Source: an uncultured Bacteroidales bacterium
GTDB taxonomy: Bacteria > Bacteroidota > Bacteroidia > Bacteroidales > UBA3663
Direction: 5' to 3'
Length of the DNA: 64,000 nucleotides
NCBI GenBank assembly: GCA_905235375.1
Contig: CAJOLH010000005.1
Coordinates: forward strand, 44,492 to 108,491
This document shows positions 44,780 to 52,766 of this stretch, piece after piece (positions within the stretch are counted from its first letter, which is position 1; the number at the start of each line of letters is the position of its first letter). A program made the translations under genes and the position numbers. Under the pieces are notes generated by a model that did no database searches, was not told where the DNA came from, and saw nothing but the letters and a program-made list of their open reading frames with translations.

Positions 44780-46285
44780 TTATGGCTTAAATTGGTTATA
44801 CTTCGATTTCAGAACTTGGAATACCAACCCAACTGCCTCTCTGAACGAAGAATGACGATGGAAGTAGAGGAGTCCTACGATTAGTGTGAGCGAGAGCGTG
44901 ATGAGGAATCGGAAAGTCAGGCTTTGCAATGATAGGATGTGGTTGCTACATTCGGCAATGACTATCATCAGGAGAAATCCCATGAGGATGGGGCAGATGT
45001 CGCGTAATTGCTCACCGAGCCCATAGCCAATGGGACGACCGCAGACGTAGAGGTTTAGGAAGATGAGCAGGAAGGAATAAAGTGCGTAACTCCAAACGAA
45101 TACTTCGACACTGAATTGCAAGGCAGCAATGATGAGCAGGATCATCAGCGTTCGACGAGCAACTTCAATCCAAAGCACCGTGCGTCCCATTCCCTTGACG
45201 AGCAGGATGTTCTGATTGACTGCATGGAGAGGAAAAAGAATGCCTACGATACCTAATGCCATTAGATATCGTCCTGCCACGCGCCACTCTGGGCTTCCCA
45301 TAAGGAGTTGCATCAGGTCTTCACCCACGCTCATCAATAGGGTCATTAAAAAGCCTACGAAGAGAAGGGTAACGAGGATGATGCGGCGATAGGGCTGGTA
45401 AAGGGTTGATGGAGTTGAGGGGTTTGAAGGAGTTGAATGGTTTGAGGGGTTTGAGGAGTTGTTGATTTTGGAGAGGATGGGATAGCTTACACTTTGAACC
45501 ACCTGCGTCATACTGGTAGAGGCAACGAGGCGGATGCGGTCGGCTTGTACGAAGTAGCCAGCCTGTGTCGCGCCATAAAACCGTCCGATGAGCAAGGTGT
45601 AAATATTATTGAAGATGTTGCCTATCAGTCCGGTGACAAGCAAGTTACGCGAGAAGGCAAAGAGTCGTTGCAGTTCATCGGTCGCAAATGTGAGTTCCGG
45701 CCGGAACCGGGTGGTTATCCAGAATCCAAGAGAACGAAGTGCATAGGAAGCAACATTTTGAACGACGAGTGCCCATACGCTGTGGGTGTGCCAAGCCCAT
45801 GCGATGGCTATTATACAACTGACGATAGAAGCCGTAATCGAGATGATGCACATCTTGCGGAACTCCATTTCCCGCATACAAAGTGTCAGCTGTATTATGT
45901 TCAATGCTCCAAGCGGGATGACCAGAAATGTGACACGGCTGACGTCGGTAAGGATGGGCTCGTGATAGAAGCTCGCTATGAATGGGGCTGCAAACCAAAG
46001 AATAATATAGATGAAAATGGAAAGAATGACATTGGTCCAGAATACAGTGCTCAAGGTCTTCTTGCTTACTTCCTTTTCACGTATCAATGTCTGACTGAAC
46101 CCCGACTCAGTGATGGTATTACCGATGAGTGTGAATACAACGAGCATACCCATCAGTCCGAACATACTGGGCGTGAGAAAACGTGCAAGTATGAACGTAC
46201 AGATGAGTTGGATGCCCATTGTGCTGAATCGTTCCATCGCATTCCAGAACGTTCCGCTGGCCATCTGCTGAGGTCGAGTGTTCAT
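44780..46285 (-). CDS. Polysaccharide flippase (Wzx/MOP family)
   Basis: 501 residues, 12-14 predicted membrane spans. 'MASGTFWNAMERFSTMGIQL' and 'ILARFLTPSMFGLMGM' are typical of WzxC-like lipopolysaccharide/exopolysaccharide flippases that move lipid-linked repeat units across the inner membrane. Residues 275-295, between two membrane segments, are a low-complexity insert ('NNSSNPSNHSTPSNPSTPST') encoded by the same 9-bp repeat found in spacers elsewhere in the window. Last gene of the leftward exopolysaccharide run, 10 bases after the CotH gene. It converges on the 42-bp array. Confidence 0.9.
   Translation of the reverse strand: MNTRPQQMASGTFWNAMERFSTMGIQLICTFILARFLTPSMFGLMGMLVVFTLIGNTITESGFSQTLIREKEVSKKTLSTVFWTNVILSIFIYIILWFAAPFIASFYHEPILTDVSRVTFLVIPLGALNIIQLTLCMREMEFRKMCIISITASIVSCIIAIAWAWHTHSVWALVVQNVASYALRSLGFWITTRFRPELTFATDELQRLFAFSRNLLVTGLIGNIFNNIYTLLIGRFYGATQAGYFVQADRIRLVASTSMTQVVQSVSYPILSKINNSSNPSNHSTPSNPSTPSTLYQPYRRIILVTLLFVGFLMTLLMSVGEDLMQLLMGSPEWRVAGRYLMALGIVGILFPLHAVNQNILLVKGMGRTVLWIEVARRTLMILLIIAALQFSVEVFVWSYALYSFLLIFLNLYVCGRPIGYGLGEQLRDICPILMGFLLMIVIAECSNHILSLQSLTFRFLITLSLTLIVGLLYFHRHSSFREAVGLVFQVLKSKYNQFKP
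45402..45462. repeat. 9-bp repeat array inside the flippase coding sequence
   Basis: Units such as AGTTGAGGG, GTTTGAAGG, AGTTGAATG and GTTTGAGGG, about seven copies, are in frame and encode Ser/Asn/Pro/Thr residues. Same family as the arrays at 25254-25324, 61077-61172 and 62395-62516. Confidence 0.75.
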
Positions 46286-46295
46286 TTGTAATGGG

Positions 46296-49200
46296 TTATG
46301 GTTTGCGGATTAGTTTGCGGGTGCCATCGGGTGAGATTTGTAACAAAATGCCATGTGTATCTTCGGTTGGCCGGCCCAAGAGGTCGTAGAACTGTGGTAT
46401 TCTGAAGCGATAGTTCCCATGGGTTGCATCCGAAGGATATGAGGGTGTCACAGGGTCGGCATAAATGTCGCGTATGCCGGCAAACTCGGAAAGGGGTTTG
46501 GCGGTGAATCCCAGCGAATCAAGGTCGGTGCCGAGGCTGGAAGGTAGGATGGAAAGCTTCGGCTCGAGGAAACTGAATTGTGCTATCGTGCTATCGGTGT
46601 GCATGACGGTCAGTTCCCATCCGTTGAGCGAGTCGGTGCTAAGTGTCACAGGTCTCGTATAGAAGCAACACCCATCGAAATCGCCTTCAGTGAGGCGTAT
46701 GCCATTGATGCTATCCGCACCTTGGACGGTCATGAGATAAACTCCATCGAGGTGGAAGGTGCTGTTGAGGTTGCCGCACAGCAGCAGAGGGCGAATCTCA
46801 CAATAGGGAGTAAGTCTTTCGTCAATCGTCTTTACAAAGTTGCGTTCGTAATCGGGACTTTCGGTCATGATGTCAAAGGTCGGCGCCACCTCGTCGGCTA
46901 TCTCTTCACGCATCCTATTGACCATGGGCAGCGTTACCGAAGGCTTGCAGAAATCGCCCAAATAAACCATCATGCGGTCGATGTATGCATCACGAAACTC
47001 AGGGAGGTTGAGCAGACGTATGAATATCTGGTGCGCCTCTCGATTATGCACCGCGACGGCATCGTCACCGAAACAGGTGAGATAGTTGAGCCAGTTGGTG
47101 CTATTGGAGGTCGTGGAGACATAATCAAGATTACGAAGCAATGCGTGGAAGCCACCTTCGGAACCTTCTGAAGGATAAAGAGCTTCGTTTCTCCAGAGTG
47201 TGATATTATTGTGTGGAAAATTATCATTGGTAGCGAACGTCTCGGCACAGAGGTAATTGATGAAGAGCGGGATATCAATCAACCTCGAATAGTCTTCAAG
47301 AGTGGCGTCATCATTTGCAATAAGTTCGAGGACGGGTTTATAGCTGCCATCCTCGGAAGTGAGACTTTTGATGAGCGTAATATCATCTGAGGCGATACTC
47401 TTATTGCTTTCCATCCAGGCTTTGTCTTCCGATTCGCGTAGTTCGTAGATACCCTTATATTGTCCGTTGATATAGACAATGACCGGACGATAGGCCTGAT
47501 ATTCGATATCTTCGACATGCTGACCGAACAATTCCTGCACAAAGGCATCCTCGATTCGGGTGTCGAGCGCACGGTCGCCACCGTTGCGCAGAAGGAACGC
47601 GCGTGCCTGTTGAACTTGCGGCTTGGAAGGCCAGAAGCTGCTGGTGTCAAAGCTGCCGTTGCCAAAGCGGTTGAGAGCTTGAATCTCGAGAGACTTCTGT
47701 GAGAAGAGCAGTGAACCCAAGCCGTAGGTAGTCGCTTGAACCTGCTGGCTGATTTTGGGCAGTCGTTCCTCTTGGACATCTTCGACCGAAAGGCTATCGA
47801 CGGGTTCGAAGTATTCGAGATAGAGCGGTCGTTCCCAATACTTGAAGCAGTTGTCATTCCAATCGCTGCCGACCAGTATGCCGTCCTCTTCACTGTAAAG
47901 ATTGTAGATGTCTGTGGAGAGGGAAATGATGGGTAGGGAAGTTTGGCGAGGATGATGGATGAACGACCGAGTGACCGTGGGCGAGGGTAGGGCATAAGGA
48001 CTCATGAGCCGAGCCTTGATCACTTGGCTTTCTTCGTCGGCAAGAAGTGATTGGATTTCCAGTGGGACGTGTGGCGAGAAAAGTGTAGGCGTGCTGCCAT
48101 CGCACGTATAATAAATATATGTGTCGGCGGGAGCATTGAAGGCTTCAACAGAAATCTCAATGCCTTTATTCGTCAGACTTATAGTAGGAGCGGGTAACTG
48201 GCGTGTGGATCCGCCGGAGATATTTGTCTTTTCGGGTGTTGCAATAAATTTGAACTGCCAGTGATGTGCATCGTCGCGGATTCGTCCGTAGGAAACATCT
48301 GCGCCTGGAGATGCCGGGTAGCGAATGGAATCGACAATGTCGCCATCTGGGTTCCACAGGTAAAGCGCGCCTCCGCATTCTGGGTCAAGTGTGAAGTCGG
48401 TGTGCTCCCAGTGGTCGTCACGTCCATCGCAACAGATGATGGCATACCCTTCGGCTGGAACGTATTTGAAGTGGTTGATGACGTAGGCGGTGGGATAGTC
48501 ATTGCGATTGCTGATGCGCCAGTTACGAAGGTTTATTTCGCGAGAGGTGGGATTGTAGAGCTCGAACCATGAGTCGGGGTAATGATGATTGTAGAGCAAC
48601 GTCTCGATGTTGTTGGTCATCAGTTCGTTGAACATCAGATGCGGAGAACGGAAATAGGGTTCGAGCCGTGAAGGCATAATCTCGGTGAAGATAGAGTCGA
48701 GCACATGGTCGGAATGACCTGTAGGGTCGGACCAGGGATGGACGTTATCGGGGCAGAACATCTGGTAATAGGAGATGTTGCCCTCCTCATCGGCTTCAAT
48801 GGGATGAAAATTGGTGCCGTAGGTAGTATTGAGGTTATCAAAGTAATCGGCTGAATTTGGCACAAAACCGTCAGGCACATCTGCATAATTCCATACATCG
48901 AAGAGCGGAAGGTCGTAGTGTTCGGCTATCCATGTCGATACCTCACTGACATAGCGGCCACGGGGCATTACTGAACTAGTATTCTGGAAATAGCCGCCGA
49001 TGGCTATGATGACCTCTGGCTTTATCTCCTTGATGCGGTTATAGACATAGTTGAAGGCTCCGATGAAGGTGCTGCGGTCCTCGGAGTTCCAATCGACTGC
49101 CTCAATGCCTCGCTCGTATTCTGCCTGCAATGTGTTGTTGGCATCGTTGAAACCATGATCGATGACGATGATATCGGTGGAGTCGAGGTATTCGATGATG

Positions 49201-49553
49201 CGACTGTCGTAGCTGGAGAACTTCCATACATCGAGTTGGTGACGGGTGATCCTTCCTTCCTCCAGCCATGGATGGTAGAGCTCTTCCTTTTCGTCGGACG
49301 ACATCGAAAGGGCATATCCCGTGTGGCTTTCGATTTCTTCATCCGGATTGAACGGGCGAATGGAGAGAAATGAGGCACCAATGGAGTGGTTGCGACACGT
49401 CATTCCAAGACTCTCACAGGCATTTTTCGGATAAGAACAATGCGCAGGGATGGAAGTACCTATCCAAAGCACACGCTTGCCTTCAAGTAGATTTTGTGTA
49501 TATACTTGACTGAAAATGAATGTGGCCAGAATGAAAAAGACAGTTCTTTGCAT
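46296..49553 (-). CDS. Secreted SGNH-like + lamin-tail + CotH kinase-like protein
   Basis: 1085 residues with a signal peptide ('MQRTVFFILATFIFSQVYT'). Domains in order: an SGNH/GDSL-hydrolase-like region (about 22-300; 'VLWIGTSIPAHCSYP', 'DIIVIDHGFNDANN'), a lamin-tail (LTD) domain (about 309-450; 'FNELMTNN', 'SWFELYNPTSREINLRNWRI'), a chitobiase-type beta domain ('YYTCDGSTPT'), a CotH kinase-like domain (about 610-880; 'YINGQYKGIYELRESEDKAW') and a short C-terminal tail. CotH-like kinases phosphorylate proteins, and SGNH enzymes remove or add acyl groups. Its place among exopolysaccharide genes suggests surface modification. Whether the SGNH and kinase sites are active cannot be told by eye. 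Confidence 0.85.
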   Translation of the reverse strand: MQRTVFFILATFIFSQVYTQNLLEGKRVLWIGTSIPAHCSYPKNACESLGMTCRNHSIGASFLSIRPFNPDEEIESHTGYALSMSSDEKEELYHPWLEEGRITRHQLDVWKFSSYDSRIIEYLDSTDIIVIDHGFNDANNTLQAEYERGIEAVDWNSEDRSTFIGAFNYVYNRIKEIKPEVIIAIGGYFQNTSSVMPRGRYVSEVSTWIAEHYDLPLFDVWNYADVPDGFVPNSADYFDNLNTTYGTNFHPIEADEEGNISYYQMFCPDNVHPWSDPTGHSDHVLDSIFTEIMPSRLEPYFRSPHLMFNELMTNNIETLLYNHHYPDSWFELYNPTSREINLRNWRISNRNDYPTAYVINHFKYVPAEGYAIICCDGRDDHWEHTDFTLDPECGGALYLWNPDGDIVDSIRYPASPGADVSYGRIRDDAHHWQFKFIATPEKTNISGGSTRQLPAPTISLTNKGIEISVEAFNAPADTYIYYTCDGSTPTLFSPHVPLEIQSLLADEESQVIKARLMSPYALPSPTVTRSFIHHPRQTSLPIISLSTDIYNLYSEEDGILVGSDWNDNCFKYWERPLYLEYFEPVDSLSVEDVQEERLPKISQQVQATTYGLGSLLFSQKSLEIQALNRFGNGSFDTSSFWPSKPQVQQARAFLLRNGGDRALDTRIEDAFVQELFGQHVEDIEYQAYRPVIVYINGQYKGIYELRESEDKAWMESNKSIASDDITLIKSLTSEDGSYKPVLELIANDDATLEDYSRLIDIPLFINYLCAETFATNDNFPHNNITLWRNEALYPSEGSEGGFHALLRNLDYVSTTSNSTNWLNYLTCFGDDAVAVHNREAHQIFIRLLNLPEFRDAYIDRMMVYLGDFCKPSVTLPMVNRMREEIADEVAPTFDIMTESPDYERNFVKTIDERLTPYCEIRPLLLCGNLNSTFHLDGVYLMTVQGADSINGIRLTEGDFDGCCFYTRPVTLSTDSLNGWELTVMHTDSTIAQFSFLEPKLSILPSSLGTDLDSLGFTAKPLSEFAGIRDIYADPVTPSYPSDATHGNYRFRIPQFYDLLGRPTEDTHGILLQISPDGTRKLIRKP

Positions 49554-49582
49554 TGCAATGGAGTGGATGAGGAAGATGGGTG

Positions 49583-50344
49583 TTATGGCATTTGTTCCAT
49601 TTGCTGGGCGAGTTTGGCTTCGGCTTCAGGATACCAGCCGCTGCCCATGCTGTAGCCTTTGCCAACCACCTTAGCCGGATTGCCTACCAGTAAGATGTTT
49701 TCGCCATCATCGGAAAAGTCTCCTGTAACCTTGCTGCAGCAGGATACAATCGTCCCGTTTGGGAGGATTGTACCTTTGCCGATTGTGCATCGGTTGCCTA
49801 CGAAGACATCATTGCCGATGCGTACTGGAAGACAGCGAGGATGAACGCAGCCTGTGTTGAGGTTGGTGAGGAAATGGAAATCGCTGTCGAAAAGCTGACA
49901 TTCCCATGAGAATCGCACGTCGTGACCCAGGATGATGCTCCGTGAGCAAATGACGCGGCACTTGCATCCGAAAAGGGTGCGTTCGCCAAGCTTGAGTACT
50001 GCCTGAGGCTGGACTGTGAGACGTACGCCTGGATGTATTTTGGTGCGACCACCAAATGAGATTTGTCCCTCGTTGCAGAAGATGATCTGGTCGCTGTTGG
50101 TCTCCCAAGGATCGATCTTGATGACTCCGATGGAAATCATGCCGGGTGTGACTGGATCGCTGATGGTGATGCGTCCTACGGAACGGACCTTGACATTCCA
50201 CGAAATAAGAATGGGAATCCGTATAGCATAGCGCAACGGGAGAGCCTTGAAGTTGAACCACAAGGTTTTGATCCAGTTGATCTGGAAGAAGCGGTACTTC
50301 ATTGTGCCCAGGCCTTGTCGGCGTTCGCTGTCTAAGTGTAGCAT
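49583..50344 (-). CDS. Hexapeptide-repeat acyltransferase
   Basis: 253 residues. The middle and C-terminal parts form a left-handed beta-helix of hexapeptide repeats ('VRIGNDVFVGNRCTIGKGTI' then 'LPNGTIVSCCSKV'), ending 'LLVGNPAKVVGKGY', the usual end of sugar O-acetyltransferases of the LbetaH class. It probably acetylates a sugar of the exopolysaccharide in the cytoplasm using acetyl-CoA. The start may be residue 15 (ATG at 50302, 'MKYRFFQINW'); both are plausible. It lies between the EpsG-like and CotH genes on the same strand. Confidence 0.85.
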   Translation of the reverse strand: MLHLDSERRQGLGTMKYRFFQINWIKTLWFNFKALPLRYAIRIPILISWNVKVRSVGRITISDPVTPGMISIGVIKIDPWETNSDQIIFCNEGQISFGGRTKIHPGVRLTVQPQAVLKLGERTLFGCKCRVICSRSIILGHDVRFSWECQLFDSDFHFLTNLNTGCVHPRCLPVRIGNDVFVGNRCTIGKGTILPNGTIVSCCSKVTGDFSDDGENILLVGNPAKVVGKGYSMGSGWYPEAEAKLAQQMEQMP

Positions 50345-50432
50345 TGTTTTTATCGGAGGTTATTAGGTTGCGATGGTATCGCAAAAGATGGGACGGAAAA
50401 GTAGAAGTGGCGGGCTAATAGCTGATTCAGGA

Positions 50433-51623
50433 CTACTGCCCATCTCCCTGTTGCGCCTTGGTGACCACCTTGGCGTCTTCCTGATGCTGATGAAGGCGCT
50501 GGTGGTAGTAGGTGTAACCTGTGAGGATGTTTTCGTACTTCGTGTTCGGGTAACCTACCGTGCCAATCACCTTGAGGATGCAGTAGATGGTGAGGAAAAT
50601 GCCAAACCCTATCTTGAGTGCGCGTTGCTTGAAACATTCAAAGAGATCGGGCCAGATAATCCAGTAGCCGAAGACGAAAAGGTCGGCGAGACGTTTGCCC
50701 ACTTCGCGCACTTCGCTGAAGAAGAAGTAGAAGGTGAAGAAGATGACCAGTGCGTTGATGAACATGACGTTGGCAGGGCGGATTGCTTTTAGCTTGTCCC
50801 AATAATAGAAGACAATCAAACCTGTGCCCAATCGTTCAAGCGAACCGATAGAGATGTTGAAGCTGAGCGCCGTCATGTGTTGATCCTCAAGATATGCCTT
50901 GACCATGACCGCCAATTTGCCCCCGATGAGTTTGGCTACGATGGTAGCTCCTACAGAGAGAACTGGCACCTTGAAGAGGACGATGAGATTTCCGATGACG
51001 AAGATGACCAGATATACCCAGCGATTGATGGGACGATGAAGAAAGAAGTAGAGCGGAAAATAGAGGAAGGCTGACAGATGGAACATCAGGGCAGCCATAC
51101 ATACGAGGAAATAGGGTAGGGGTTGTCGCTTCTCGATGTAATGCAAACCATTGAGGAATATCAATATGGCGATGGTGTTGCGCATCAGGTTGATCATCAT
51201 GATCAGGCCGCTCATCATCAGGAAGATGATGACACCGAGGGGGAGGTTTGAGCTATAACGTTGCAGAAACCTTATCAGCAGCACAACCTGAATGAGGGTG
51301 ACGATGAACTGAAAGAAAAGGTATCCATTACCTCCCGCAATCATTCGGCAAACATAGGCGAGAATGGCGATGCCAGGCTCGAAGCGGAACGAATGGCTGG
51401 CAAAGACATTGAGGTGGAAATCGTTTGGGCGCACATAATCGAACATGACGTGGTAGCCCGTCCAGTCGTCGCCTATATAACCACGGAGTCCCAAGAATAG
51501 AATGAGCAGGAAACTGCACGGCATCCACATACGTTCACGTAGCGACTCGTCCAGACGGTCGTAGCTCAAGGCAAGTACCGCAAGGAACAGCAGAAAAATG
51601 AGGTATGGGATAGCGTAGCTCAC
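50433..51623 (-). CDS. EpsG-like/Wzy-type polysaccharide polymerase
   Basis: 396 residues with about ten membrane spans. 'LLILFLGLRGYIGDDWTGYH' near residue 40 is the EpsG-family signature (R-G-x-x-x-D-x-x-x-Y), followed by 'FRFEPGIAIL'. These inner-membrane proteins polymerise repeat units delivered by the flippase at the periplasmic face. Its stop codon is 88 bases from the acyltransferase, and its start lies 8 bases after the Wzz-like gene. Confidence 0.88.
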   Translation of the reverse strand: MSYAIPYLIFLLFLAVLALSYDRLDESLRERMWMPCSFLLILFLGLRGYIGDDWTGYHVMFDYVRPNDFHLNVFASHSFRFEPGIAILAYVCRMIAGGNGYLFFQFIVTLIQVVLLIRFLQRYSSNLPLGVIIFLMMSGLIMMINLMRNTIAILIFLNGLHYIEKRQPLPYFLVCMAALMFHLSAFLYFPLYFFLHRPINRWVYLVIFVIGNLIVLFKVPVLSVGATIVAKLIGGKLAVMVKAYLEDQHMTALSFNISIGSLERLGTGLIVFYYWDKLKAIRPANVMFINALVIFFTFYFFFSEVREVGKRLADLFVFGYWIIWPDLFECFKQRALKIGFGIFLTIYCILKVIGTVGYPNTKYENILTGYTYYHQRLHQHQEDAKVVTKAQQGDGQ

Positions 51624-51631
51624 GATTGATG

Positions 51632-52717
51632 TCAGTTGTTAGCTTCTTCAGCTTCAATGGCCTTGTACTGGCTGACGATGCTATGCAGATAGTCGCGACC
51701 GAAAAGAATCCAGATGATGGCCAGGATGAAACCCACAAAGGCATACATGATGACCAGCAATGAGCGAGGCGTGCTTGAAGCCTGGTTGGCTACCGAGGAA
51801 TGTCGGATAATGGTATAGACGGGGGTGTTGGCACCGATTAGCGCCTTGGCATTCTGTTGTTGCTGCGACAGGGCATTGTAGGTGTTGTACTTGATCTGGA
51901 ATTCATTCTGCAGGATGTCGCGTTCGATGATGACTTTCTGTTTGAAAACCGAAATGTTTGCATCTGCGAAGTTAGCAGCAGCCAACTGTGCTTCGAGGTA
52001 TTCTTTGCGCGATTCATCGACGAGCTTCGAGGTGTAGTCGTAGTCAAAGCGTGCCTTCTGGGTACGATAGTTGGTGATGTATGCCTGCAGTTTCTTTTGC
52101 ACGGAGTCGGCCATGGCACACGATACCAAGGGGTCGTTGTCGCTTACGGTGATGCTGATCAGACCATTGTCCTTCGACACTTCGCACATGATGTTGCGAG
52201 CCATCAGGTAGAAGATGTTTTCAAGGCGTGTGGAGAAGAAGCGCGTGTCAGGCAATGTGTCACCGATGCCGACTTTCTCGATTTCTTCATCATCACTACT
52301 GAGATTGCTTATCCATTTGGAGGGCAGGCTCCAGATGGGCGTGAACTGGTCTTCGGTGAAGTGTTCGAAATAGCTCTTGACCGTACCGTCGGAGAGGGTG
52401 ACGGGACAATTCCAGAGACTCACCACAAAGTCGGGTGAAGTAACCACAAGTGGATACATTTCGGGGAAGATGGCATCGACGTTGTGATTGCTCATTCTGT
52501 TGAGATCGATGCCGAACATTGCGGTGAGCGAGCCGAATGACTCGGACACGCGGTTGCTGTTGGAAAGCTCTGGGGCAAGAACAACGGTCGAACTATAGAT
52601 CTTCTCGCTATTGAGTGCCATGAACACGCCAATGACTGCCATGACGAGGGACATGATGACTATCAGTCGCCGCTCCTTATAGAGCTTGTGGATGGCGCGT
52701 ACAAAATCGAATTTCAT
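51632..52717 (-). CDS. Wzz-like chain-length determinant
   Basis: 361 residues. A membrane helix near the N-terminus ('LIVIMSLVMAVIGVFMAL'), a periplasmic helical region with a coiled segment ('ARFDYDYTSKLVDESRKEYL') and a second helix near the C-terminus ('SLLVIMYAFVGFILAIIWIL') make the Wzz/PCP fold that sets polymer length. No C-terminal tyrosine-kinase domain is fused, and no separate Wzc kinase gene is seen in the window. 50 bases downstream of the Wza-like gene. Confidence 0.88.
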   Translation of the reverse strand: MKFDFVRAIHKLYKERRLIVIMSLVMAVIGVFMALNSEKIYSSTVVLAPELSNSNRVSESFGSLTAMFGIDLNRMSNHNVDAIFPEMYPLVVTSPDFVVSLWNCPVTLSDGTVKSYFEHFTEDQFTPIWSLPSKWISNLSSDDEEIEKVGIGDTLPDTRFFSTRLENIFYLMARNIMCEVSKDNGLISITVSDNDPLVSCAMADSVQKKLQAYITNYRTQKARFDYDYTSKLVDESRKEYLEAQLAAANFADANISVFKQKVIIERDILQNEFQIKYNTYNALSQQQQNAKALIGANTPVYTIIRHSSVANQASSTPRSLLVIMYAFVGFILAIIWILFGRDYLHSIVSQYKAIEAEEANN

Positions 52718-52766
52718 AATTATTCATTTTGAACTTTTCATAACCTTTCATTAATCTCATGTCCCC

